From Lagopus muta (taxonomy: Eukaryota; Chordata; Aves; Galliformes; Phasianidae), in contig NC_064440.1 of the NCBI RefSeq assembly GCF_023343835.1, positions 34,231,537-34,295,536 of the forward strand: a stretch of DNA of 64,000 bases, written 5' to 3'. A program made the position numbers and the translations under genes. How positions within the stretch are numbered: position 1 is the stretch's first letter; every line of letters starts with the position of its first letter. The notes beneath the pieces were generated by a model, which saw only the letters and a program-made list of their open reading frames with translations, was not told the DNA's origin and ran no database searches. Of the stretch, positions 11,801-22,511 are shown one piece after another.

Positions 11801-14800
11801 AGACTTCAGGTGTTCAGCAAGTACTTCAGTAGAAAGAGCATCAACTGCCCATGCCATCAGTATTTCCACAAGTGCTCATCTCTGGTTAAGTTCACAGCAT
11901 CATCCCAGCATATCTGAGAAATGGGAAACCTTTCTCCTCCTTGGAAACAGCAAGATAAGCACTTTCCTTCAGACTCCCCCCTCCTTTCTGTGGAAATACT
12001 CATCAAGTCCATTCCAACAGGAACAAACAGGAAATTCTTTATATGCCACTAAAATAGATTTTAAATCTTCACTAGAGTGACACGAAGGTAAACAAAGCAC
12101 AGAATATGTAAAGCAGCAACTGCAGATCTCACCGCATAGCTCAAATTTAAAGTAAAAAAATGAAACAAAAACCTTTCCTTCATTTGCTCTACATCGCTCC
12201 AGTGAAAGTATTGCCAAACTGACAGTTCCCATCTGAAGCTCGATTTCATGCTTGGCTCTCACTTTGAATCTGAAGATGTTAATATTTCAAGACTCAGCAG
12301 TGGGGGCATCAGGAGTTGGATGCACCCCACTTACAAGAAAGGGACCCATATATCAATGTTGGCTTTTTTTTTTTCCTTTTCCCTTTTTTAAAGCAAGTTT
12401 TGCTGCCCTCCCCTTCCTGTGCTATCTCTGCTTCATTACCTTTGTCATCCAATTTCCAGACAGCAAAAGCCAACAAGAGAAGCTGTAACCACGTAACTCT
12501 CTCCTGGCATTTCCTGCACTGGGAACATGTGAATGGGAGGGTCTGTGCAGATGGAGAAGGACCGGATGCAGAGCAGGGAAGGCCTGGGAGCATCCACTCC
12601 CCATGTCTCATTACGTCTCTCAGCACTTAACACTTTCAACCCACGGTGATCATGCTGTGAGGCTCATTCAGGCAATGAGGACTCCGTTGAGGGTTGCTAA
12701 ATGCAGAGCAACTACACCCAGCCTTGGGAAGAGTATTAGGAGGAAACACCAGATATACTTCTCCTGGTTTTATAGCCATTCACACCCACAGGCATCCACT
12801 TTTGGTTGCTCTTACAGGCAGGATCCTCAGCTAGGTTGATCCAGAACAGTTGTTTTTGTGGGATAGTGCTTTAAAAGCAACGACACCCCTTGGTGGTCAT
12901 CCCCACAAGTCCTACCAACATTGGCAGGAGCAGCATTGACCAGGGCTGGGTGTTTCTGGGAGGTCTCGCATCCCAGTAATTCCATAGGGCCTTCCATCCT
13001 TCTCTTAAATCACCGTCATCCCATTGGGCCTTCCATCCTTCTCTCATATCTGCTGAACCAAGGCTACACAATGTTCTCGCTTGCTTTCCATCGGGACATG
13101 GGAAGCCCTCTGCAGATTCTCTCCACCGTGGTGGGAGAAGAGAGATGATGACTGACAGATTGAGACATCTCATGTTGAGAGCACCAGAGGAGGTACTGAG
13201 AGTGTCTGTCTGCTGGAAGAAGGTTAATTGCAGAAGCTCAGCTTGCACATGAGGCTCCCACCAGTCAGCACCAGATAAGCAGCCTTGGGAATATAAATTA
13301 TTGCAGATGATAAGGCAGATGTTTCCCTTAAAAGGCTTGGTACATATGTTCCTCAGATTGACTCCAGAGATGCTTGTCATCAGATGTCAAACAAGAAGCT
13401 GAATGACAGAGAGAAAAACCCAAACCCTTGTTTTTGTTAACTGAATGATTTCAGATCCTAACAAGACCAGAACCAACCACAGCACCTGATCATGGGTGGC
13501 TGCCCAGCAGGCAGCAGGAGCTCAGCCCCTGCGACCTGTCTGCAGTTGTGGGGCTGGCGTCAGCTCCAGAAATAAGATAAATTACAGACGCCCATTGCTA
13601 TAGGTTTTGTTGTGACTATCTCTCCTTCAAGCCCTGTATAAACAGGAAACCACAGCCACATGGCAGAGAACGGACTAAATACTGGCAAATACTGATAGAA
13701 ATCAGGTCATATTGACATCCTTTGTTTATTCATTGCTTTGTTAACTCTGTTTATCCTTCATAGTTTAGATAGCGTCTTGGCCAGATAGTTGGAAAACGCC
13801 CACTATGCCATCCATCTACTGCTCATCTGCCCTCTGAAAACTGTACCACTGCAAATCTCTCACTGCTCACCATCAGCAAGACTTCTGGCCTTGGACATTT
13901 GGAGAAATGGATGCAGTTCCCAATCACTTTACCTCCCGCCTTGACAATTTTGCACATTTTAGCCATGTTCCTCCAGCCCCTCCAGTGTCAGCTGGAAGCT
14001 CTCCATCCCCTCCATGACTTCAGGAGGGCTTTACCCCATCCCGGGCCACACACTGCAAATTTTACTCGAGCTGCATTTCCCATTCACACAGGAAAAAAAC
14101 CTTATAATAACTCCAGGCTGACGCTGTTTGGGGCTGGGTCTTTCCAGTTCTCATGGACAACCACACGCAGTTAAAAATATTGCAGCTGCTCAGAGCGGCC
14201 AGATGTTATCGATGCAAGTTTCCTCAGCCCTGTGCTCCTTCGGTAGGGCGAAATCTCCAGCTTGAGATGCAGCCTTAAAAGGCACTGCTGAAGACAGAGG
14301 GTGAGTTTTGCCATGCACTCCTCCAAGCCCATACTGATGAGAGCCAACGTGCAGATGCTTGGATTCTCCCAGCCGCATCCCAGCCAGAGCAACACAGACT
14401 GGGATTGGAGCCATGGCCTCGAGCAGCCCGAGGGGTTAGGAAAGGCCATGCCACCGCGTGGGGCAGGGCTTCATCCTGTCCTTAATTTGCCTGTGGGATC
14501 CAAATGGAATTTTTTCCTATTTCTCTGCCAGGCAGGAAAAAAATTACTTTGTTGTTGTTTATACTGGATGGGATTGAAGTTTGCAATATTTGTTATATTT
14601 AGAAGTCTTTCAGGCCCAGATGATTCAGGGAAACGTGACATGCAATTCTCATTCTGTTTACTCTGTGCTCCACTCCCTTGCTTTTACTGCTCTTTCAGCT
14701 TGCTTCTTTCCCAGTTTAGGTCACTTTGCCTGACTTCCCAGCCCCAGCATCACAGTCCATCATTTCCCAGTGAAATCTGTAGCTGGGTAGCTTGGCCATG

Positions 14801-14811
14801 TGAAATGAGTC
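8881..14811. other. Unique non-coding sequence
   Basis: No gene is recognised. The longest ATG frames are 169 codons (12871-13380, -) and 171 codons (14301-14816, +). The first contains a 13-residue repeat that is simply the translation of the 39-bp DNA duplication at 12981-13059. The second runs into the neighbouring CR1 boundary. Neither has a recognisable domain, signal peptide or conserved motif. An imperfect palindrome around an E-box lies at 9934-9951. Confidence 0.6.
12981..13059. repeat. 39-bp tandem duplication, two diverged copies
   Basis: The block GGGCCTTCCATCCTTCTCT occurs at about 12987 and again 39 bp later, with flanking bases also similar (copy 1 from 12981, copy 2 from 13020). 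The 3' halves of the copies have diverged. On the minus strand the period is exactly 13 codons, so the REGWKA peptide repeat there reflects the DNA duplication and not a protein domain. Confidence 0.75.
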
Positions 14812-15120
14812 ATTGAATCTTGGAATGATAGAATGGCTTGGGCTAGAAGGGACATTAAAGATCATACAGTTCCAATCCCCTGCCATGGGCTGGTTGCCCC
14901 CACCAGCCCAGGCTGCCTAGGGCCCCATGCAACCTGGCCTTGAACACCTCTAGGGATGGGGCACCCACAGCTCTGGACAGCAATGCCAGCACCTCACCAC
15001 CCTCTGCATGAAGAATTTCTTCCTAATGTCTCACCTAAGTCTCCTCTCTTCTAGCTTAAAATCATTCCACCTTGTCCCATTACTAGTTGACCATGTAAAA
15101 AGTTAGACCCTCTCCTACAA
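14812..15120 (-). mobile_element. CR1 LINE, 5'-truncated 3' end (about 300 bp)
   Basis: This is one of the longest CR1 copies here. It reads in reverse from degenerate terminal octamers (GGAATGATAGAATGG) through the GGAAGGGAC block, the CAGGCTGCC and CCAGCCC region, GGCCTTGAACACCTC and GGATGGGGCACCCACAG. It then passes AAGAATTTCTTCCTAAT and the TTGTCCCATTA segment. Bases differ from the usual CR1 pattern throughout, so it is not a very recent insertion. It has no coding capacity. Confidence 0.93.
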
Positions 15121-15199
15121 AGTTCTCATGGCAGAAACACCACTGAGGCTGAGCCGCCAGGTAGCAGAGTAGTTCACCCATCCTGAATCACAACCTGAG

Positions 15200-15230
15200 T
15201 GATTCACTCAAATTGATTGATTCACTCAAA
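15200..15230. repeat. Short 18-bp-period tandem duplication
   Basis: TGATTCACTCAAA occurs at 15200-15212 and again at 15218-15230, with AT-rich filler between. It lies about 80 bp past the 5'-truncated end of the neighbouring CR1 copy. Confidence 0.65.
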
Positions 15231-15360
15231 AATAAAAGCTTCCATCCACTTATCAAGCAATCAGTGCACATTGCCTAGCATCCTCGAACCTGCCTTTTTT
15301 CTCCCAAATTTTGCAGAGGACTGAGGCATATTCCTTTCTCTTTCCCCCTTGATCTCCTTA

Positions 15361-15660
15361 GGGAACGATGGACGCGGGTCAGACCTGCAGGGAGCTGCGC
15401 ACAAGCAGAGCCCAAGCTGCAATACGTTCTCATAAAACTTCCCCGAAGATGAGCGTGTGAATGATTGCTTTATAGACCATTTGCAGCGGGGCAGAGGGGA
15501 GAGAAGTTTACATTCAGTGCTCGTTTCCCAGTAAATCATTCGCTTCAGTGTGGCTGAAAACCTGATTTCTTGGAACGCCGTCTCTGCACCGCGGCTTTCC
15601 AGAGGGAACACATGTTGCGCCGCGCTCTCCCCTTGCCCTTGCACGCGAGGCAGGACGGAG
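15361..15660. promoter_or_regulatory. Short CpG-enriched patch, possible CpG island or enhancer
   Basis: By hand count this 300-bp stretch holds about 20 CpG dinucleotides, including CGCG and GCGCCGCGC clusters. Neighbouring 60-base lines mostly have none or one. Vertebrate DNA loses CpG by methylation and deamination, so local retention suggests an unmethylated regulatory element or short CpG island. No TATA box or initiator stands out. It is shorter than usual promoter islands. Confidence 0.3.
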
Positions 15661-17610
15661 CTGGTGATATCTGATCTCCCTGCCATGCCCCAGGTTCTCC
15701 TGCAGTAATGGAAAAAAGCTGCTCGCTCAGAATTGCTCTGATTTATTCGGTAATTATCTTCCCCACAGGGAGTCCTGACCTCCCCACAGAGGATCCATTA
15801 AGCACAGGCTGGTAGCGGGGCACGGATGGGTCGTTATTATCTCCTGATGCCTTGTTCTGTGTGCAGAGCAACAGGTACCCACTGCACTCTGTCAAGTGCC
15901 ATTTCTGCATATCGTCTTCATCTTAAATCCAAAGCAGCCATTGGGATGGAAACTTATTAGCTTTTTCAAGGGAGATCTGATCCAGAGTCTGTCATTTGCT
16001 TTAGCTCAAGCCCCACGCATCAATACTGGCAGAACTGTGTGTTTAATGTGAGGAGCACAGGGTGTCCCATGGCTCCAGTTGAGCTTGCACAGAGCTGCCG
16101 GAGGAGCAGGATGTCAAAAGCGCTTTGACTGCAGCTAAGCCTGCCCTGTGCTTCTTGGCCATGGAAGGCTGAGGAACAGATGTGCAATGCTGGGGTTCTT
16201 CTCCTGAAATATCTCTGTTGTCTAATGCACATTTGATGGACTCGTGGTTGCGGTGCACAAAGCATGCTGCCATACTGGGGGATGCACAGAGAGGCATCGC
16301 CAGCCTTCATCTCTGTTTGCACATAACTCAGTCTTTGTTTTTCTAAGCGGTGGTCAATTTTTTCCAAATGTGCTTGATATGATTATCTCAAGCCCTTGTT
16401 ATCTTTTGCATTTAACGTAATGTTATTGCAGCCGGAATAGCTGAGCACTGAGTGTTTATAGAGCGAGGTACATCTTTCATTAGCACACATGATGTCACCA
16501 TGTAAAATAACCAGATGAGCTCTCAACTGCCAGAGTCCTTCTGCCCATCCTCTTCCCAAAGATCACCAGAGTATCTGCTGTTTTCCTTTCTCCTTCAAGC
16601 TTTGTGCTGCACTTTTGACACATACGTGCACTCAAAGGAGACTCTACAACAAATGTGGCAAACCTGAAGACTTCCCCAGTCACTGACTTATTTCATTTGT
16701 GCAGAGTCCATCTCTGGCAGGCGTGAAGTGTGAGGGCATTGGGGCTGCTTCACTGCTGTTTGATCTCAGAGGGAACCTGGCTATGCACACCAACAGCTAC
16801 AGCACGGAGCCAGAACGTTCAATCAGAAGACAGATGACGTGCAGGAAATCTCTTAGGTGACCAAATATTTACAGCGCCAATGAAACTCCAGGAGAGGCTC
16901 CCACTCAGAAACACTTGAAGTTGCCAGATTTCCCCCAGTTACTTTTGTTTTGTATTTTTTTTCCCTCCTCTACCTCTCCAAAAATGTTTCCTCTGGGAAG
17001 CTCTCACAGCTGCATTCCACTCTTGCCAAACCAGTGCACCCAGAGCATCCCCAGCACAGGCTCAATGCACACTGTTTTCTCATTTTGGGTTGGAGCTGGG
17101 GGTACGTTTCATCCCATGGATTCCACCTGAGCTGGGCAGGCTGGCTGCAACCAAAACATTTTTGTGGGGCATGAAAACCATTTCCCAGCAAGCTCAACAC
17201 ACTGGGGGACTCCAACCTCCACGTCCAAAGGCAAGAAAAATGGGGGCTTCTCTTCTTTACTGGCTGCTCCCATTGGGCAGCTGGTCCCACCTGGGTCTCA
17301 GAGCCAAGGCTTATTCATTATCGCCCAGCAGACCCCAAATAATGGCATCTGGTAAAAGCCACTGCGACCTGGATTTACCCCTCCGAAGTCTGCAGGCATC
17401 ACTGGAACCACCTGACCCAAAAACAACCCAATGCCCCTAGGGCTGGAGCAGCTATGCCAGGAATGCTCCAGAGGGCTGCTGGCCAAAAAAACGTGAAACT
17501 CCTCCTGCAGTGTGCTGGAGAGCTTGAACTGAGCGTTTTCCTCCTCCCATTGTAATTTATTTATTCTAGCTGCTTTTGCCTTGGTTCTGCATCCAAGCAC
17601 GCTTATGCTC

Positions 17611-17632
17611 TTTTTGTTTTTTTTTTTTTTTT
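17611..17632. repeat. Poly-T tract
   Basis: A T tract of about 22 bases with a single G interruption. No reverse-strand polyadenylation signal or retrocopy body is visible beside it. Confidence 0.8.
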
Positions 17633-18456
17633 GCCATTCCTGTGGTGGACTCATATTTCCAGCCATCAAAGTGAGAATACAACAGAGCAGGAGCTCTTAC
17701 AGTGCAGTGAGTAAATGCAAAGCCCAGAGCCAAGGAGAGCCTGCCTCTCTACTCTCCTTGCTGTGACTGCAGGTATGGGAGCTCACAGCCAAAGCCTTAA
17801 AGCAGATCCTTGGGAAAACACAAGATTTAGGGGCCTAACTGGAGCAGAAAACAACAGGGAGGAACTGCAGCAGAAAGCCAAACCCCAGCTCTGAAGAGCT
17901 GAGCTCAAACCTGGGACTTTCTGACAACCTCCTCCCCAAAAACGCAGCATTTCAAAGCCCTTACTCCTGCCAGCATTGCTCTTTCTAAGAAATCAAGCAC
18001 TAATATCATTTAACAACCCCCTCCCATTTTCTGACATCACCTTAAACCACGCTGCCAAATTAAGCCTCGTGCACGTGATATATCTCATCCTTTTCTCCTC
18101 TCCCAGCCACCACCGCTGCCATCTCTCAAAGGGCTTGAGTACAAATAACTCAGTCTCTGCCACTCAAGCCGGTTTTAATCAAAAGATTTGCTGGGCTTGT
18201 GCCGCACGGGACACCTCATTAACAACCTTGCACCTTTCAGAGGGAAGAAATAGGCTTTTCCCCTTTTCAGCATCTCTTCGCTTCACACCAGGATGTGGCA
18301 TTTACTGGGAGTGCCCAAACTCGTGCTTCATGCCATCCTGGGCTAGGATGCATTTGGGTGGGAACAGAACAACAGCCAAGCACGGTGAGCTGAAAGGGAG
18401 TGCTTGTCAGAAAGGAGCTGCCCGTCAGAGATTAGAGCCTAATGAAATTTGTCTTT

Positions 18457-18469
18457 GTGTGTGTGTGTG
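18457..18469. repeat. (TG)n microsatellite
   Basis: Six to seven GT dinucleotide units. Short simple repeat. Confidence 0.75.
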
Positions 18470-18922
18470 CCTCCTTCTCTTCCTAGATTTTTTCTTTTTT
18501 TCCTGTAAAAAGCCGTGCTTGTTAAAATTCAGGGAGAGCCCCACACAAAAGACACTTCTTGGAGTCCAAAGGGGCGCTTATTAATGCAGAGATTTTGATT
18601 CAAATCGTACAGAGCACGCCACTTTCGGGAGAGACTTTCAGTATTGTTTGGGGAGAAGAAAGCGAGCCTGGCTGAGTATTGTCTTCCCCAGTGTTAATCA
18701 CTTCTGCTGAAGCAAGCAGGTGCTGCGACTCAGAGCTCGCAGCACAGGGGGAAGGGAAACATCACTGGGACTCATCTGCATGATGGATTTTTGCCATTCT
18801 GGCTCATTAAGCCACAGCCCAGAGTTGTCGTGCTGCTTGTTTCCTTTGTCACAGTGGCAAGGGGAAGCATTGCACGGGCGTGCAACAGGTCAGCAGCCAT
18901 CAGTGTTAACCAAGCCTAGACT

Positions 18923-19100
18923 CATGAAATCATAGAACCATAGAATGGCTTGGGTTGGAAAGGACCTCGAAAATCATCCGGTTCCAACCCCTTGCTGTGG
19001 GCAGGGCTGCCACTCACCAGCTCAAGCTGCCTGTGGCCCCATCCAACCTGGCCTCGGGCACCTCCAGCTCTCTGGGCAGCAGTGCCAGCATCATGCTAAA
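18923..19100 (-). mobile_element. CR1 LINE, 5'-truncated 3' end
   Basis: A reverse-orientation CR1 tail. Two terminal octamers (CATAGAACCATAGAATGG) lead into GGTTGGAAAGGACCTCGAAA, TCCGGTTCCAACCCC, GGGCAGGGCTGCCACTCACC, CCCATCCAACCTGGCCTCGG and GGGCACCTCCAG. It stops near the GCAGTGCCAGCATC segment. It is well preserved and has no coding capacity. Confidence 0.93.
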
Positions 19101-19621
19101 ACCAAACTGGTGGTTTTGGGAGAAACTGCCCCAGGCTGCCGCTGACAAGTGCTTCTGGTCATGTCTGCAGCTAAGTTTGCAGCTGGCAGCTGAGCCCTTG
19201 GGAGTGTTTACTCCAGAAGAACAACATTCAGAGCTTTTATTAAATCATTTTTGATGCTTTGACCACAGAGCTGGGCCCATCCCACTGGCTTTTTTTTTTC
19301 CCTCCAACATTGCTTGCATGTTTCCACCTGTTATGCTATGAAAACGATGAGAAAACAGTGTGTTTTCTTATGAGATTTTTCTTTTGAGAAAACATGGGAA
19401 CGGGTCCCACGCTGCCTCAGCCAGAGGAGAACAGGCAGAGAACACGGCAGAGATTGGAGCCAGCACCCTGGGAACCCACAGAAAAGCATCCAGAGATGCA
19501 CGGCTGCAAGCTCCCTTGTTGCTGATTTTTCCCTTAGCGCTCACTCTAGGGTTTTACAAGGAAAACAGTGATACTGAGGATAAGATACCACTAGCTATTG
19601 CCATTACTGAATGATCCACCT

Positions 19622-19690
19622 ACATAGAATTATAGAATTGAGTTGGAAGGGACTTTCAAAGTCCAGCTCCTCTACACTGACCCAAGCACG
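19622..19690 (-). mobile_element. CR1 LINE fragment
   Basis: Begins with CATAGAATTATAGAATTGAG, two terminal octamers, then GTTGGAAGGGACTTTCAAAG and a CCAGCTCCTCTAC block. The GAGTTGGAAGG start differs from the GGGTTGGAAGG type seen in most other copies, pointing to another CR1 subfamily. Similarity fades after about 65 bp. Confidence 0.8.
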
Positions 19691-21867
19691 AGCAGACGAG
19701 CAGTGCCTAGACGAATCCAGGTTATTAAACCATAGGAGGTGATTATTGCTACTGCATCCCTCATATGGCAGCACCCAAAGCTGAGGCCCTTGATTGCATT
19801 GGGTTGCACAAGCACCTCGGAAGACATTTCCTGACAACTCACATGGAGGGAAGACCGCTGGAGCAAAGCCTGCTGTCATTTATAGTGTGACAGCACAAAA
19901 GAGGTCTGGAGGACTTCATCCCTCGTTGCTCCCAAACAGGGCAGCCAATAGAGCTGCAATGCTCAGGAACATATCTAATGTGTCTGAGTGGGCTTTCGTA
20001 CAGGTTAAAGGAGGATCATCATCCTGGGGAAAACCCAGGCTGCCAAGCAAAGCCACCCTAGAGGACGTTTCCATTCCAAGGTTATGCCAAAGGGTCCACA
20101 AAAAGATTGATGTTTAAAAACAGCCCACGGCATGCATTGGGTTTGTCTACTTTTTTAAAGCTGCATTCTACATCTGTGATCAGTAGAGAAAACGTATGGA
20201 TTCCTCCAGGCATTTCTGGGGGAAACCTGGCACGTGGTTCTTGGAGCGCATCAAGCTCCATCTGTCTGAAGACAGAACCTTGCTTTGCTAAACCACACCA
20301 CGGGCTTCTTTCTCAACCTTCTCCCTGAGGCTGCCACTTGCTGTCTGGGAGAAGCCAGACCAGGGGATCTCAGCTCCTTGATGCCCCCCACCTGATGCTC
20401 ATCTTGGCTGTTCTTTGTCCCAAAACCTGTCCCCAGCTGTGTGTTATCCAGCCCTGCAGCCCACCAGATGGTGCTCTCGGTATTGACTACATGCAACTTC
20501 TGCTTCTGCTGAGAAACTCCAGCACAGGTAGGTGTGGAGACATGCCCTGAAGGGAAACAGATTTTGAGGTTTTCCCACAGCACCAGACAAATCACATCAC
20601 TTTGTCCTAGGCGTAACACTGTCCTCCTTGGGACAAGTTTCTTGAGCTTCTCTGCAGTGACACTGCGAGGCTGAGAGAGTTCTGTGGGCCTTGGTAGTTC
20701 TGCTTGGTAGAGATATCAAACATCTTCTATTAGAGTGTAAATTTCTAATAGTGAGAGGTTGTGTGCAGCTGTTGAGGATCTCCATCACCAGAGGTGATCA
20801 GCTCACACATACACTCCACCAGTGGTGAGTCTGAGGGCTGGAATAACAAAATGAGATCCCTTTCTACCTTAGTTTCTCCCTCATTTTCTACTGGAGGAAG
20901 GTCCTACTGCTCCCGTGCCCTATGCAAACTGAGATGGCCAGAGTTATATCAAGTCTGTAGAAGCAGGCTGCAGTAACAGGGCTGATCCTGTTGTTTTCCT
21001 TCCTTTGCAAGGCTCTCTTAAACTTCTCCCTAATAAAACTTGGGGCAAAGGGGAGCATTTAATGTGCAGTTAAATAAAAAACACAAAAGTGTGCCACGCT
21101 GGCCGACTTCCTAAAAACTAAGTGCAGTGAAATAAAACCTCAGGAACAGGAGCCACGAGAAGAACTGGCAGCTAGCTCTGTGGTCTCTGTTTCTTACCAG
21201 TAAGGTATTTTTATCAGGGATAAGCAGGAAAAGGGAGATCATTAAAGGCAGCCTGTGCTGGTATGCAGGAGCACTCTGGCCATTTACGCCCGTAATGAGT
21301 TCTGCTGCCTCTGAGCAGAGCACGGGTAATAACAGGTCATAAAGAGGGTTTACCACCCGAATTGCCAGTCTCTGAAGGTTACTAAAAGCCCGTTCGAATG
21401 AGCGTGGTCAAATCAGCCTGACTGTTGTGAAACCTCTGCTTTCTTAATGGCTTAGTGGAAAACTCAGTTTTTCCATTCAATGAAAGGGGAGAAAACTGGG
21501 AGTGGAGCAAATAGAGCAAACCCAGTATCCAGTCTGGCTGAAATCTCTTGAATTTATCTGAAATCTGATGCTGCCATTTGTTTGCTTTGTCCCATCAGCT
21601 CGCTGACTGCCTATAAAACTTCTCTGCTTTATAAAAAAGATGCACATAATGCATCTCCACATTGGAAAGGGTTAATTATACCCATTTTACTCTCAAAGAA
21701 GCACAGAGAAGGTGAGCAATGCCTTACAAACGAAAAAAAAAGTCTCCATTATCTACACGGGGGGCCCCTCTGCACAGCCCATACAGCAGGTACAACATCC
21801 CCTCTGCCTAATCACAATGCTGTCATCACCCTGCTCTCTCTGAGTGCAGGGCTGAGGGTCACATAGG
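19691..21867. other. Unique non-coding sequence
   Basis: No gene is recognised. Reading frames do not exceed about 122 codons. An 8-bp inverted repeat (CTATTAGA at 20727 and TCTAATAG at 20744) and a regulatory-looking stretch near 21.1-21.4 kb are the only structures I noted. Confidence 0.6.
21060..21375. promoter_or_regulatory. Possible conserved non-coding element
   Basis: The stretch mixes AT-rich motifs with a bulged inverted repeat. The outer arms are CCCGT (21289-21293) and ACGGG (21322-21326), the inner arms TCTGCT (21301-21306) and AGCAGA (21314-21319). Its even composition and lack of repeat similarity resemble conserved non-coding elements. This is a judgement of texture only, and function is unknown. 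Confidence 0.2.
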
Positions 21868-22057
21868 GCCCAAAAGGTTTGGTCAAGCGCTGGCACAGCT
21901 GCCCAGAAGGGTGGTAGAGTCACCATCCCTGGAGGTGTTCCAGATCTGTGGAGATGTGGCACTGAGGGATGTAAGCAGTGGGCATGGTGGGGTGAGCTGA
22001 GCTTGGACTTGGGGATCTGCGAGGTCTTTTCCAACCAGAATGATTCTGTGATTCCAT
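21868..22057 (+). mobile_element. CR1 LINE, 3' end in forward orientation
   Basis: A forward copy showing the CR1 tail in natural order: GGCACAGCTGCCCAGAAGGG, GAGTCACCATCCCTGGAGGT, then GATGTGGCACTGAGGGA. It continues with GGTCTTTTCCAACCAGAATG and ends in terminal octamers GATTCTGTGATTCC. It is truncated at the 5' end. It has the GATTCTGTG tail but a diverged middle. Confidence 0.92.
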
Positions 22058-22471
22058 TATTCTTGCTGTGGTTTTGGTGCTGTGTTTCCCAACAGGATAC
22101 AGAGCACGTCCCCAACAAAGCCAAGGCAGCCCATCTCTGCTTTGCTTCAGAGTGGGGCCCCAGGAACAGAGTGGCTAAATGCCAGCGATGCAATCACTCA
22201 GGTGTGACACGTACAAAGTTCTTTGAAGATGAGTTAATAGCTTTAAGCAACACAAAGTCTGCTTGGAGCAATTTCCAGTCCTGCACATTACTTAAGCACA
22301 TCCAATGGTGCCCAAGCATTTAGACAACCTCTGCAGCATCCCCTGGTGTTGCTGGTGCAGGGCAGGCTGTGCTCCTCTACTCATTTTATTCAAGAACTGT
22401 TTCACCTTCTGGAGAGCAAAAAAAAACAAAAGAAATCCATCTACTGCACATGCCTCTTCATTTACAGCCCC

Positions 22472-22511
22472 AAAGAAAAAAAAAAAAAAAAGAGTTAAAA
22501 AATAAAAAAAA
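22472..22511. repeat. A-rich simple repeat
   Basis: A pure A run of about 16 bases, then a short interruption and a second A-rich run. No upstream polyadenylation signal marks it as a retrocopy tail. Confidence 0.8.

Larger units (their letters stand above)
15121..18922. other. Unique non-coding sequence with a CpG-rich patch
   Basis: No gene is recognised. The longest ATG frames are 202 codons (17976-18584, +) and 141 codons (15261-15686, -), both without recognisable domains. The first includes a cysteine/valine/leucine/phenylalanine stretch encoded by the TG and T-rich simple sequence at 18457-18505. The CpG patch and simple repeats are listed separately. Confidence 0.6.

Noticed and set aside
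14301..14816. 171-codon ATG frame on the plus strand
   Set aside because: It ends at the CR1 boundary, overlaps opposite-strand frames and has no recognisable motif.
17976..18584. 202-codon ATG frame on the plus strand
   Set aside because: Its middle is encoded by TG and T-rich simple sequence, it has no recognisable domain, and other frames overlap it. It fits chance.
22472..22511. A-rich tract as a possible retrocopy tail
   Set aside because: No polyadenylation signal, target-site duplication or gene body is visible.
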